DNA of 64,000 bases from Myxococcus stipitatus DSM 14675 (GTDB taxonomy: Bacteria; Myxococcota; Myxococcia; Myxococcales; Myxococcaceae): assembly GCF_000331735.1 (NCBI RefSeq), contig NC_020126.1:992001-1056000 (forward strand), read 5' to 3'. Shown piece by piece: positions 16,111 through 24,488 of the stretch. The position numbers and the translations under genes were made by a program. Below the pieces are notes generated by a model, which had not been told where the DNA came from, did no database searches, and saw nothing but the letters and a program-made list of their open reading frames with translations. The number at the start of each line of letters is the position of its first letter. Position 1 is the first letter of the stretch.

Positions 16111-17568
16111 ATGTCTCAGTCCAAGTTTATCGGCGCAGTCACGGGCCTGGCGCTGCTGGCGGGTTGTGGCGGCGGTGACGCGTCCACCCCCGCTCCGGAG
16201 ACCACGAGCCAGGGAATGACCTACGAGCAGTTCCTCTCGACGGTCTACCAGGAGCCGGAGACCGGCATCTTCATCGCCAACGGCGACACGACGTTCTCCA
16301 ACGAGAAGAAGCTGCGCGAGTTCTACGAGAAGAACATCCGCAACGGCCAGCTCATCGTCCACACGAGCGGCGGCGTGGATGCGAAGTGGAACGACACGCA
16401 GAAGAAGAACATCACGTACTGCGTGAGCACGACGTTCAACACGAACTACAACGCGGCCGTGACGGCGATGGCGAACGCGGCGGCGGCGTGGGAAGCCGTG
16501 GCGGACGTGAAGTTTGTCTACGTGAGCGCGCAGGACGGCAGCTGCACCGCGACCAACAACAACGTGGTGTTCGACGTGCGTCCGGTGAACTCGGGTGGCC
16601 AGTACCTGGCGCGCGCGTTCTTCCCGGATGACGCCCGCGGGGACCGCAACGTCCTCATCGACAACACGGCGTTCGGCAACAACCCGCCCTGGACGCTGAC
16701 GGGCATCCTGCGTCACGAGCTGGGCCACACGCTGGGCTTCCGCCACGAGCACACCCGCCCCGAGTCGGGCACGTGCTTCGAGGACAGCAACTGGCGCGCG
16801 CTGACGACGTACGACTCCGCCTCCGTGATGCACTACCCCCAGTGCAACGGCTCGCAGTCGGGTGACCTGATCATCACGGCGAAGGACGCGCAGGGCGCCG
16901 CGCTGCTCTACGGCCAGCCCGGTGGCGGCCCTGGCCCTGGCACGGGCACGCCGACGACGGAGACGAAGACGGGCAGCGTGGCGGCGAGCGCCAACTCCAA
17001 CTTCGGCCCCTTCAGCGTCGTGGCCGGCACGTCCTTCAGCGTGGCGATGACGGGCACGGGTGACCCGGACCTGTACGTGCGCTTCGGCTCCGCGCCGACG
17101 ACGGCGGCCTACGACTGCCGTCCGTACCTGGGCGGTGCGTCCGAGTCCTGCAACCTGACGGTGCCCGCCGGTGTCACGGAGGCGTACGTCATGGTGCGTG
17201 GCTACACGGCCGGCACGTTCACGCTGACCATCAACTACACCAAGCCGGGCACGTCCGGTGGTGGCACGCCGACGACGGACACCAAGTCCGGCAGCGTGGC
17301 GGTGAACACGAACGCGACGCTCCCCGCGTACAGCGTGGTGGCTGGCACGACGTTCAGCGTGGCGATGACGGGCTCGGGTGACCCGGACCTGTACGTGCGC
17401 TTCGGCTCCGCGCCGACCACGACGGCCTACGACTGCCGCCCGTACCAGACCGGCGCGACCGAGTCCTGCAACCTGACGGTGCCGGCCGGTGTCACGCAGG
17501 CCCACGTCATGGTGCGCGGCTACACGGCCGCCACGTACAACCTGACCATCAACTACACCAAGCCGTAG
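16111..17568 (+). CDS. Secreted metzincin-type zinc metalloprotease lipoprotein with two PPC domains
   Basis: A 485-residue protein with lipobox LLAGC (Cys19). The catalytic domain spans about residues 35-270: zinc motif HELGHTLGFRHEH (His202, Glu203, His206, His212) and Met-turn SVMHY with Met240. This motif is that of metzincins and is close to the astacin form, although myxobacterial relatives are often filed as M57 or matrixin-like. A Gly-rich linker leads to two PPC (pre-peptidase C-terminal) domains of 98 residues each, which are usually removed or used in secretion. AAGG lies six bases before the second ATG, so I use that start. It is the only gene of its transcript, driven by the sigma-54 promoter upstream, so expression should depend on an enhancer-binding protein. 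Confidence 0.92.
   Translation: MSQSKFIGAVTGLALLAGCGGGDASTPAPETTSQGMTYEQFLSTVYQEPETGIFIANGDTTFSNEKKLREFYEKNIRNGQLIVHTSGGVDAKWNDTQKKNITYCVSTTFNTNYNAAVTAMANAAAAWEAVADVKFVYVSAQDGSCTATNNNVVFDVRPVNSGGQYLARAFFPDDARGDRNVLIDNTAFGNNPPWTLTGILRHELGHTLGFRHEHTRPESGTCFEDSNWRALTTYDSASVMHYPQCNGSQSGDLIITAKDAQGAALLYGQPGGGPGPGTGTPTTETKTGSVAASANSNFGPFSVVAGTSFSVAMTGTGDPDLYVRFGSAPTTAAYDCRPYLGGASESCNLTVPAGVTEAYVMVRGYTAGTFTLTINYTKPGTSGGGTPTTDTKSGSVAVNTNATLPAYSVVAGTTFSVAMTGSGDPDLYVRFGSAPTTTAYDCRPYQTGATESCNLTVPAGVTQAHVMVRGYTAATYNLTINYTKP
16954..17565 (+). repeat. Two tandem 294-base repeats encoding the PPC domains
   Basis: Copies at 16954-17247 and 17272-17565 have identical length (98 codons). They share long identical blocks, for example around GGTGACCCGGACCTGTACGT and CTGACCATCAACTACACC, which suggests recent duplication or ongoing gene conversion. 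Confidence 0.85.
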
Positions 17569-17595
17569 TCGACGGCGGGGTTCGAGGTTGGAACG

Positions 17596-17625
17596 CGGGC
17601 GGTCTCCTGGAAGGGAGGCCGCCCG
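17596..17625. terminator. Strong bidirectional hairpin between convergent genes
   Basis: CGGGCGGTCTCC and GGAGGCCGCCCG form a 12-pair stem with a single G-T wobble and a six-base loop. It sits 28 bases after the protease stop and 15 bases after the MFS stop on the other strand. The tract after it on the plus strand (TGGTTCTT) is modestly T-rich. Confidence 0.75.
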
Positions 17626-17639
17626 TGGTTCTTGCGGGT

Positions 17640-18896
17640 TCAGTCGAGGAGCGGGCTCAGGTCCGTGCGCAGCGCGCGCTGGGCATCCAGGCGCCGGCGC
17701 CGGGAGTCGGCGATGACCAGCTGCCACGCGGCGCAGACGAACCCCAGCACGAGGCAGGTCATCCACAGGCTGGAGGAGCCGGCGCGGCCCAGAATCCAGC
17801 CTCCCAGCGCGGGAGCGACGCTGGAGGCCAGGCCCCAGAGCATGTGGAACGCGCCCTGGTAGCTGCCGCGCAGGCCGGGCGGGGCCAGGTCGGCGACGAC
17901 GGACGGGGCGACGGGCGCCTGCAGCATCTCGCCCAGCGTCCACACCGCGACGGCGCAGGCGGCGAGCCCCATGTGCGCGGACACGCTGTGCAGCCCGAAG
18001 CCCAGGCCGGTGAGGACCGCGGCGATGGCCAGGGCCTGGGCGCGGCGCAGGTGTTTGAGCACGCGGCTGGTGAAGGGCTGGAGCAGCACGATGAGCGCGC
18101 CGTTGACGGCGAGCACGGTGCCGAACTGCGCCTCGGTGAGTCCGCGCGCGCTCAGGTCCATGGGGAGCGCGACCTGGGACTGGTAGAAGATGACCGACAC
18201 GCCGAAGACGGGGACGGCGAAGGCGAGGAAGGCCGGGTCCCTGAAGGGCGCCAGCAGCGAGCTGGCGGCGCTGCGGGCGGCGGAGGTGTCCTGCTTGGGA
18301 GGCTGCGCGGGGCGCGTCTCCGGGAGCATGAACCAGATGCAGCAGCCGTAGGTGAAGGTGGTGATGGCGTCGGCGATGAAGAGGGTGAGGTAGCCGTAGC
18401 GGACCATCAGCCCGGCCATGGGCACGGCGATGGCGAAGCCCACGTTGATGACCCAGTAGAGCAGGCCGAAGGCGCGCTGCCGGTCCTCGGGGGAGACGAC
18501 GTCCGTGATGGCGGCGGACACGGCGGGCCGGTAGAGCTCGCCCATGATGCCCAGGCAGAAGGCCGCGACGGAGATGGCGACGGGGTCTCTGGCGAAGCCG
18601 AGGCACACCATGCCGATGGAGCCGAGCCACAGGCCTCCCGCGAGGGTGATGCGTCGGCCCACGCGGTCCGCGAGCATTCCGCCCAGGGGGCTCGCGATGA
18701 CGGCGCCCACGCCGTAGAGGGAGACGACGAGTCCCGCGCGCTCGACGCTGAAGCCCCGCTCACGGGTGAGGTACAGCGCGAGGAAGGGGACGACGAAGCT
18801 TCCCAGCCGGTTGACGAGTGTTCCTATCCACAGCACCCAGTACGTGCGGGGGAAACCGCCCGCCATGTCGTGCAACGCCCGTCGCAGCGAGCCCAT
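17640..18896 (-). CDS. Major facilitator superfamily transporter
   Basis: A 418-residue membrane protein with about twelve hydrophobic segments. The family signature between helices 2 and 3 is present (GGMLADRVGRR). Length and pattern fit a drug or small-molecule exporter driven by proton exchange. The start is an ATG with GGAGG about nine bases upstream; a larger open frame runs further but lacks a ribosome-binding site. It has a 274-base upstream gap shared with the divergent gene at 19171. No substrate can be assigned, and no regulator gene is adjacent. Confidence 0.88.
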   Translation of the reverse strand: MGSLRRALHDMAGGFPRTYWVLWIGTLVNRLGSFVVPFLALYLTRERGFSVERAGLVVSLYGVGAVIASPLGGMLADRVGRRITLAGGLWLGSIGMVCLGFARDPVAISVAAFCLGIMGELYRPAVSAAITDVVSPEDRQRAFGLLYWVINVGFAIAVPMAGLMVRYGYLTLFIADAITTFTYGCCIWFMLPETRPAQPPKQDTSAARSAASSLLAPFRDPAFLAFAVPVFGVSVIFYQSQVALPMDLSARGLTEAQFGTVLAVNGALIVLLQPFTSRVLKHLRRAQALAIAAVLTGLGFGLHSVSAHMGLAACAVAVWTLGEMLQAPVAPSVVADLAPPGLRGSYQGAFHMLWGLASSVAPALGGWILGRAGSSSLWMTCLVLGFVCAAWQLVIADSRRRRLDAQRALRTDLSPLLD

Positions 18897-19170
18897 CAAG
18901 GCCGCCCTCCGAGTCGTGCGGAACAACAGGAGACGGGACACCTGAAGGCGAATCGGAAAGGCATAGGGCTGAGGGCCAGCATGCGTCAGGGGAGATGCGC
19001 ACTCACGCAGGGCGTTTCGAATCCTGACTGCGACGCTTTGCTTGGAGTTCAGAGGAATTCTGCGACGACGCGCGGGCCTGAATCCGGATGACGAGATGAA
19101 CCCGGAAGCCATGCGTCCGAGGGAGGAGGTAGAGCCCCTCGCTGCGCGGTCAATGGGGTAGAGCGGAGGC

Positions 19171-20079
19171 ATGACGTCCTCTGCGATTCCCCCGGGTGCG
19201 GTCGCCTTCGTGGACCGCTGGCGTGAGCTGTTCGATGCCTGTGACTGGTCCGGCCTGCGGGCGCACGAGCATCCCGACTTTCCCGAGGCCGGTCCTCCCC
19301 GACAGAACGACAGCTTCATCCGGGGGCTCGGGAACAGTGGCTTTCGCGTCAAGAGCGCGAAGCTGAAGCCCTTCGTGCAGCCCCGGTGGTCCATCTTCCG
19401 GCTGAGCCGCCTGCACCCACCTCCGACGTACTGGTGTGACCTGGTGCTGAGGAACAAGAAGGGCCAAGAGACGGAGGCCTTCATCGCCCTGGCTCCGTGG
19501 GAGGGAGAGGAGGGGGCGTTTCGCGCCTCGTACTATGTCGAGCTTCCCCCGAAGAAGAAGGTCGCTCCGCTGGACCTGGGCAAGGAGCGCCAGCGTGTCG
19601 CGAAGTTCGTCGCCAAGGCGGTGAAGGACTTCGCCCGGGTCCGGGATGAGCGGCCGCTGCGGCGACTGGAGCTTCATTACTCCACCGACAACGGGACGCT
19701 GAGCGTGTGCATCGACCTCGATGCGGCGGCGGAGCCGGGACGGGGGGATGCGATGACCCACTTCGGGTTCGCGGAGCTGCTGGTCCCGCGCTGGCCCGAG
19801 GTGAAGGAGCACAAGGCGCCCGTGGTGGGGCTGGATGGCGTGAAGCTCGCGGCGCGCGAGGATGGGACCTGGGGCACGGCGGAGGTGCACGCGCGGCTCG
19901 AGGTGCACTTGGGGAAGATGCTCGTCGCGACGCTGCTCGAGATGAGGGACAGCGGCCAGTTCGAGTCCCTGCGCGTCCTGGCCACGTCGGAGCTGTGTGT
20001 CGAGGAGTACGAAGGCCACTTCGGCTGGCCCGACTACGAGGAGCGCGGGAAGGAGAACTGGCTGGTGCCGCCTCCGTAG
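19171..20079 (+). CDS. Hypothetical soluble protein
   Basis: A 302-residue protein with no signal peptide or membrane segment. The N-terminal ~160 residues include FVDRWRELFDACDWSGLRAH and a beta-rich part with a PPKKKVAPLDLGKERQRVAKFV helix. The C-terminal half is alternating beta (ELHYSTDNGTLSVCIDLDAA). Strong GGAGG precedes the ATG. I do not recognise the family. It stands alone between the MFS gene and the AEC carrier. Confidence 0.65.
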   Translation: MTSSAIPPGAVAFVDRWRELFDACDWSGLRAHEHPDFPEAGPPRQNDSFIRGLGNSGFRVKSAKLKPFVQPRWSIFRLSRLHPPPTYWCDLVLRNKKGQETEAFIALAPWEGEEGAFRASYYVELPPKKKVAPLDLGKERQRVAKFVAKAVKDFARVRDERPLRRLELHYSTDNGTLSVCIDLDAAAEPGRGDAMTHFGFAELLVPRWPEVKEHKAPVVGLDGVKLAAREDGTWGTAEVHARLEVHLGKMLVATLLEMRDSGQFESLRVLATSELCVEEYEGHFGWPDYEERGKENWLVPPP

Positions 20080-20229
20080 CCGCCGCGCGCGACGTTCTGG
20101 GCGAACCGCTCGACAACATCTCCACAGCCCCTTCTCGAGAGGATGGGCTCATGGCTTGTGACGAGCCGCCAACGCTGATGCGCGTGTGAGTGGCCAGGTG
20201 GCGCCGCGGGCTGCTAAGGCGCGAGCGTC

Positions 20230-21135
20230 ATGAGTCAGGTCATCGGGTTGCTGGGGACGTGTCTGGTGCTGGGCATCCTGGCCCGGCACAGTGGGAAGTT
20301 CCCTCCGGGCTCGGCGGGGCCGCTCAACACGTTCGTGCTGTATGTGGCTCTGCCAGCGCTGGTGCTGCGCGTGATGCACCGGCTGGAGTTCGTTCCGTCC
20401 CTGCTCGTCGCCGCGCTCGTGCCGTGGCTGTACTTCCTCGCGGCGGGACCGTTCTTCCGGTGGTGGGGCTCGCGCCTGGGCTGGTCCAAGGAGACGGTGG
20501 CCGCGCTGGTGCTGACGGGCGGGCTGGGCAATACCGCCTTCGTGGGACTGCCCATGGCGGAGGCCCTGCTCGGCTCGGAGGGCCTGGCCGTGGCCGTGGT
20601 GGTGGACCAGCTGGGCTCGTTCCTGGCCTTGTCCACCCTCGCGACGCTGGGCGCGGCACGAGCCAGCGCGGAGGCGGAGCTTCCCTTGCGTTCGCTCGTG
20701 AAGAAGGTGGCGACGTTTCCTCCCTTCGTCGCGCTGGTCGTCTCGCTGCTCCTGCGGCCCGTGGGCTATCCCGCGTGGGTGGAGTCCGTGCTGGACCGGC
20801 TGGGCTCGCTCCTGACGCCGCTGGCACTGTTCTCCGTGGGCTTGCAGCTGCGCTTCTCGGGGCTGAAGGCGCGCCTGCCCGCGCTGTCCCTGGGCCTCTT
20901 CTACAAGCTGGTGCTGGTGCCCGGCGTGGTGGTGCTGCTCCTCCTCGCGGTGCCGAGCCTGCCGCCCGTCGTCGTCCAGGCGACCATCCTCCAGTCCGCG
21001 ATGGCCCCCATGGTGAGCGCGGCGATTCTCGCGGCCGAGCACCGCCTGGACCCGGACCTGGCCGTGCTCATGGTGGGCGTGGGGATTCCCCTGTCCTTCC
21101 TCTCCGCGCCCCTGATGCTGTGGCTCGTGCGGTAG
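20230..21135 (+). CDS. AEC-family transporter (auxin efflux carrier type)
   Basis: A 301-residue membrane protein with about ten helices arranged as two halves of five. The N-terminal FVLYVALPALVLRVM and the GLGNTAFVGLPMAEALLG block are typical of the AEC/MdcF family, where the NT-[AS]-[FY]-[IVL]-G-[IL]-P motif lies in the discontinuous helix. Members carry malate, malonate or related organic anions, or auxin in plants; the substrate here is not fixed by sequence. Likely a single-gene transcript. Confidence 0.9.
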   Translation: MSQVIGLLGTCLVLGILARHSGKFPPGSAGPLNTFVLYVALPALVLRVMHRLEFVPSLLVAALVPWLYFLAAGPFFRWWGSRLGWSKETVAALVLTGGLGNTAFVGLPMAEALLGSEGLAVAVVVDQLGSFLALSTLATLGAARASAEAELPLRSLVKKVATFPPFVALVVSLLLRPVGYPAWVESVLDRLGSLLTPLALFSVGLQLRFSGLKARLPALSLGLFYKLVLVPGVVVLLLLAVPSLPPVVVQATILQSAMAPMVSAAILAAEHRLDPDLAVLMVGVGIPLSFLSAPLMLWLVR

Positions 21136-21241
21136 CGGCAAGCACGCTTCCGGAAAGCGGCGCCCTGTCCGCTCGGATGCTCGGAGAGCGGGTGCGCGGA
21201 CGGCTCGCTGACGTGCAGGCCATGTACCCCTATCTTCTCTC

Positions 21242-22096
21242 ATGGCCGAGCAACCACCGAAGGCCTCCGGACTCCCTGGAGGAGACCCGAGGCGGATGGA
21301 AGTGCGGCGCTCCGTGGCGGAGCTGGGCGCGCGCACCTACGCCATCCAATTGCTTTCCGACGCGGGCATCCCCTTCCTCGTGGGCGGCGCGTATGCCTTC
21401 GCCCACTACACGGGCATCTACCGCGACACCAAGGACCTGGACCTGTTCCTCCACCGCGCGGACGGCGACCGGGCGCTGGAGCTCCTCGCGCGCAACGAGT
21501 GGCGCACCGAGAGCGAGGTCCACGGCTGGCTGCACAAGGCCTTCTGGGAGGACTTCCTCGTCGACCTCATCTACGGCTCGGGCAACGGCCTCACCACCAT
21601 CGACGAGGCCTGGTTCGAGCACGCCGTCCCCGCGCAGGTGCTGGGCTGCCCGTGCCGCGTGCCTCCCGCCGAGGAGATCTTCTGGAGCAAGGCCTTCGTC
21701 CTCGAGCGCGAGCGCTTCGATGGGCACGAGCTCACCCACCTGCTCCTGAAGATGGGCTCGACGTTCGACTGGCCCCGCTTGATGCGCCGCTTCGACCGCT
21801 ACTGGGAGGTGCTGCTCTCCCATCTGCTCTTTTTCCGCTTCGCCTACCCCTCGGACCGGGACATCGTCCCCTCGTGGGTGATGCGGGAGTTGCTCGCCCG
21901 GGCGGATGCATCGGTGGACGCGGGCAACTGGAGCGAGCGCATCTGCCGCGGCCGGCTGCTCTCCCCCGTCAGCTATCGCGTCGACGTCGACGAGTGGGGC
22001 TACGAGGACGGCGGCGCGTGGGACTCGCGCCAGCGCCAACGCGACGACTCCGCGCGCGGAGCCGAGGAGACGCCAGGCCCTCATGGGCCCCACTGA
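21242..22096 (+). CDS. Nucleotidyltransferase-fold protein
   Basis: A 284-residue soluble protein. Residues ~43-70 show the nucleotidyltransferase pattern: a Gly-Gly (FLVGGAYAF), a helix, then DTKDLDLF with two aspartates that would bind metal. A helical C-terminal region follows. The family includes aminoglycoside adenylyltransferases and antitoxin-type MNT proteins, but the extended C-terminus is not one I can place. The first ATG has no clear ribosome-binding site; an ATG 18 codons later (MEVRRSV) follows GAGG and may be the true start. Confidence 0.75.
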   Translation: MAEQPPKASGLPGGDPRRMEVRRSVAELGARTYAIQLLSDAGIPFLVGGAYAFAHYTGIYRDTKDLDLFLHRADGDRALELLARNEWRTESEVHGWLHKAFWEDFLVDLIYGSGNGLTTIDEAWFEHAVPAQVLGCPCRVPPAEEIFWSKAFVLERERFDGHELTHLLLKMGSTFDWPRLMRRFDRYWEVLLSHLLFFRFAYPSDRDIVPSWVMRELLARADASVDAGNWSERICRGRLLSPVSYRVDVDEWGYEDGGAWDSRQRQRDDSARGAEETPGPHGPH

Positions 22097-22192
22097 GCCG
22101 CCCGACGTGCCGTCAGGCGAGCCCCCGAGGGGCCATGCCATGCCTCCCCCGGAGTCGAGCCCCTACTGTTCCGGAGGAAAGGCAGGTGCTCC

Positions 22193-22864
22193 GTGTCACG
22201 CCTCGAGTCCGGACTTCGACAAGCGCTCGGAAGGCTGAGCGTGGTGGTGCTGTCGCTGGGTGTCGCCGCGCCCGTGAGCGCACAAGTGGCCTCCCCTGAG
22301 CGCACGGGAGACCTCCGCCTCCGCGTGGGAGACCAGTTCCTCGCGGTGACGCTGGACGAGGACCGGCTGCGCGGAGGGGGCTTCGACCTGCGCAGCACGC
22401 GGACCTCCATCGAAGGACGTCTCCACGGAGAGGACGTCGACCTGCGCTGGCGCGGAGCGGGCATCGACGGGCGGGTGGGCTCGGCGGACACGCGGCTGGA
22501 GCTCTCGCGCTACTCCGCGCAACAGGGCTTCCGCGTGGATGGCGAGCTCGCGGGCTGGCCCGCCGCGCTCGTCGTCTCTCCCGTGGGGCTCTCCGGCGAC
22601 GTGGGTGGGTGCAGCTACTCCCTCACGGTGGCGGGAGGGAACTACACGGGCTGGCGGACGTGTCAGCCGAATCCCGACAGCGAGCCCATCTCCGTCGCGC
22701 TGGGCCTGCCCGAGAACTTCCGCGCGCTCGGCGAGACACAGCAGGCCGTGCTCCTGTCCCTGCTGCTCTCCGAGGCGGGCCTTCCTCCCGCGCCCCCACG
22801 CGACACCTCCGACAGCGGACGCACCCTCGAAGGGCCGGGCCTGGATGAAGGCACGCGGCCGTGA
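22193..22864 (+). CDS. Exported protein of unknown function
   Basis: A 223-residue protein starting with GTG after GCAGG. It has a signal peptide (residues 1-30, ending VSA). The mature part looks beta-stranded with repeated D-L-R patterns (GFDLRSTRTSIEGRLHGEDV, DLRWRGAGIDGRVG) and ends in a Pro/Asp-rich tail. No recognised domain. Follows the nucleotidyltransferase gene by 96 bases on the same strand. Confidence 0.65.
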   Translation: MSRLESGLRQALGRLSVVVLSLGVAAPVSAQVASPERTGDLRLRVGDQFLAVTLDEDRLRGGGFDLRSTRTSIEGRLHGEDVDLRWRGAGIDGRVGSADTRLELSRYSAQQGFRVDGELAGWPAALVVSPVGLSGDVGGCSYSLTVAGGNYTGWRTCQPNPDSEPISVALGLPENFRALGETQQAVLLSLLLSEAGLPPAPPRDTSDSGRTLEGPGLDEGTRP

Positions 22865-22970
22865 CGCCGCTCCGCGCGGAAACGTGCAAGTGAAGCGCAA
22901 TCGCTGTCGCCACACCTGTCTCACCCTCCACGGGACGTGCTTCAATCTCTTTCACGCGTGTGACGCGCGC

Positions 22971-22987
22971 GTGGATGGGCGCTTGCC
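22971..22987 (+). promoter_or_regulatory. Possible weak sigma-54 promoter
   Basis: GTGGATGGGCGCTTGCC has GG and GC separated by ten bases and a perfect TTGC at -12, but only TGG of the -24 box. It would start transcription about 16 bases before the cysteine-rich lipoprotein gene. Low confidence. Confidence 0.25.
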
Positions 22988-23013
22988 CATTCTCCACGGA
23001 AAGAGAGTCCCCC

Positions 23014-23403
23014 ATGAAGCTGTGCTGGAGTGTGCTGTCGGCCCTCGTGCTGTCCGGTCTGCTCGCCTGCGGTGGGACGGAGGCCCCTGAAGTCAGCGAG
23101 CCCCTGGCGCAGGAGTCGAGCGAGCTCGTCACCTGTTCCACCACGTGCTCCAACGGGTCGACGGTGTCGTGCTCGGGGAACACGTGCTCCACCATCCCGG
23201 GGGAGTCCGTGGAGTGTGACGGCTTCTATCGAATCTGTGTGCCGGACTCGGCCTGCCTGTTCTCCGGCAGCGCCTGCTCGAGTCTCGCGGGAAAGAGTTG
23301 TTCGCCCGTGGGCAGCGAGCGCAAGTGCTGCATCAACCGGAAGCCCACCGGGAACTGTTACTGCATGGTGGGTGGGACCTGGGCCTGCACCGTCACGCCC
23401 TGA
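23014..23403 (+). CDS. Small cysteine-rich lipoprotein
   Basis: A 129-residue protein with a lipoprotein signal ending SGLLACGG (Cys19). The mature part of ~110 residues holds 14 further cysteines in closely spaced groups (CSTTCSNGSTVSCSGNTC; KCCINRKPTGNCYC), consistent with several disulfides outside the cytoplasm. The start has GAGAG eight bases before the ATG. It resembles short secreted Cys-rich proteins of myxobacteria, but I cannot name a family. Confidence 0.75.
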   Translation: MKLCWSVLSALVLSGLLACGGTEAPEVSEPLAQESSELVTCSTTCSNGSTVSCSGNTCSTIPGESVECDGFYRICVPDSACLFSGSACSSLAGKSCSPVGSERKCCINRKPTGNCYCMVGGTWACTVTP

Positions 23404-23473
23404 CGAGTGACTTCGCGAATCGCGTGCGCCGAGCCCAGGCCGGGCTCGACGCGCGCGGTGCACCTGACACGAC

Positions 23474-23683
23474 TCAGGCGGTGGCCGTCGCGCCGAAGGA
23501 CAGCTCCACGCCGTTCTCCTTCACGCGCATGCGCGGCTTGGACAACCAGTGGCATCGGGCGCAGTAGCTGTGCGCCCCAGCAGGAGTGGCACGCACGCTC
23601 ACGGCACCGCCGCAGAGCACACAGCCGTCGGGCAGGACGAATTCGGCGAAGCGCTCGCCGAGGTTGCTCTCGAATTCAGTCAT
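23474..23683 (-). CDS. Small zinc-ribbon protein
   Basis: A 69-residue protein with two CxxC pairs, CVLC near residue 21 and CARC near residue 41, separated by ~16 residues. This is a zinc-ribbon spacing. A short basic/acidic tail follows. It converges on the Cys-rich lipoprotein gene with 70 bases between stops. Function unknown. Confidence 0.7.
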   Translation of the reverse strand: MTEFESNLGERFAEFVLPDGCVLCGGAVSVRATPAGAHSYCARCHWLSKPRMRVKENGVELSFGATATA

Positions 23684-23768
23684 GCTTCTGAGTTAACGCA
23701 GGAATCGCGCGGCACAAGCTGTCCGCTCCTGTACTGAGGTACGGGCCCCGCAGGGCAGTGTCCGCCCA

Positions 23769-23793
23769 GCCCGCTGTCAGCAGGCAAGCGGGC
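23769..23793. repeat. Short inverted repeat in the gap before the small plus-strand gene
   Basis: GCCCGCT and AGCGGGC, 7-base arms with an 11-base spacer. This is the most obvious structure in the 245-base gap between the zinc-ribbon gene and the next gene; chance occurrence is possible in such GC-rich DNA. Confidence 0.3.
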
Positions 23794-23874
23794 AAGCCCT
23801 CCTGAAGTCCTTACCGCTCCAGGTCCAACTGACCTCCGCCGGACACCGCAACCGTCCACACTCCGGTGAAGTGA

Positions 23875-23891
23875 TTGGCACATGGATTGAT
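23875..23891 (+). promoter_or_regulatory. Sigma-54-like element with altered -12 box
   Basis: TTGGCACATGGATTGAT has a perfect -24 (TTGGCAC) and ten bases to the -12, but the -12 reads TTGA instead of TTGC. It lies 38 bases before the next ATG. Loss of the GC would normally weaken sigma-54 binding strongly. Confidence 0.3.
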
Positions 23892-23928
23892 CTCCAAGAC
23901 GCCGAGAACGCGGAAGGAGGGTCACGGC

Positions 23929-24123
23929 ATGAAGGGCGTCATGCGGGTGGCGGTGCGCGAGGAGCGAGGGGCCTGGAAGGTGGAGGTGGCCACCCTGGAG
24001 GGGGAGGTGCGGCGCTACCGGTACGAGAGCGAGGCCCAGGCGCGCTACTTCGCCGCGGTCTTCGCGCTGGGGCCGCGGGTGCTGCCCCCCGTGCGCCGGG
24101 TGAAGGGCCGGCGGGCCGCCTGA
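23929..24123 (+). CDS. Small hypothetical protein
   Basis: A 64-residue basic protein with a beta-type pattern (MRVAVREERGAWKVEV ... RRYRYES). GGAGG lies nine bases before the ATG. No family recognised. Confidence 0.55.
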   Translation: MKGVMRVAVREERGAWKVEVATLEGEVRRYRYESEAQARYFAAVFALGPRVLPPVRRVKGRRAA

Positions 24124-24206
24124 GGGGGCGGGGACGGGGCCTCCGGGCGCCGTGACAGCGGCTTCCCTCTACCCTTGCGGGCGGGTTTCGGAGAGGCTTC
24201 GTCGCC

Positions 24207-24485
24207 ATGAGCGACGCGAGCAAGAACTTCCTCCACCGGCCGAACCGTCAGCACATCACCCAGGAGCCGGACCCCGCGGGCCGCTGGTCCAACAAGTTCC
24301 CGGACATGATTGGGTACACCAGCCAGGGCGGCGGCAAGGTGCCCGCGGACTTCGGGTGGAACACCAACCCCAAGCAGTGGCAGGAGGAGATGACGCCGGT
24401 GACGCTGGCCGAGCGCTTCAACGAGCTGCGCGTGCTGCCCACCGCGCCCCAGGCTCCCGCGCTCCCCGCCGACACCCAGAAGTAG
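24207..24485 (+). CDS. Hypothetical protein, 92 residues
   Basis: Soluble, Pro-, Asn- and Gln-rich, with no hydrophobic core evident (KNFLHRPNRQHITQ; FGWNTNPKQWQ). GAGAGG precedes the ATG. It converges with the minus-strand gene three bases beyond its stop. No family recognised; codon use fits the surroundings, so it is probably expressed. Confidence 0.55.
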   Translation: MSDASKNFLHRPNRQHITQEPDPAGRWSNKFPDMIGYTSQGGGKVPADFGWNTNPKQWQEEMTPVTLAERFNELRVLPTAPQAPALPADTQK

Positions 24486-24488
24486 CCG

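Noticed and set aside
15940-18630. Very long open frame on the minus strand across the metalloprotease and part of the MFS gene
   Set aside because: It is a by-product of strong third-position G/C bias. It is rich in Arg, His and Pro, has no domain, and opposes well-supported genes.
21242-22096. Toxin-antitoxin reading for the nucleotidyltransferase-fold gene
   Set aside because: No HEPN-type partner is adjacent and the protein is much longer than MNT antitoxins.
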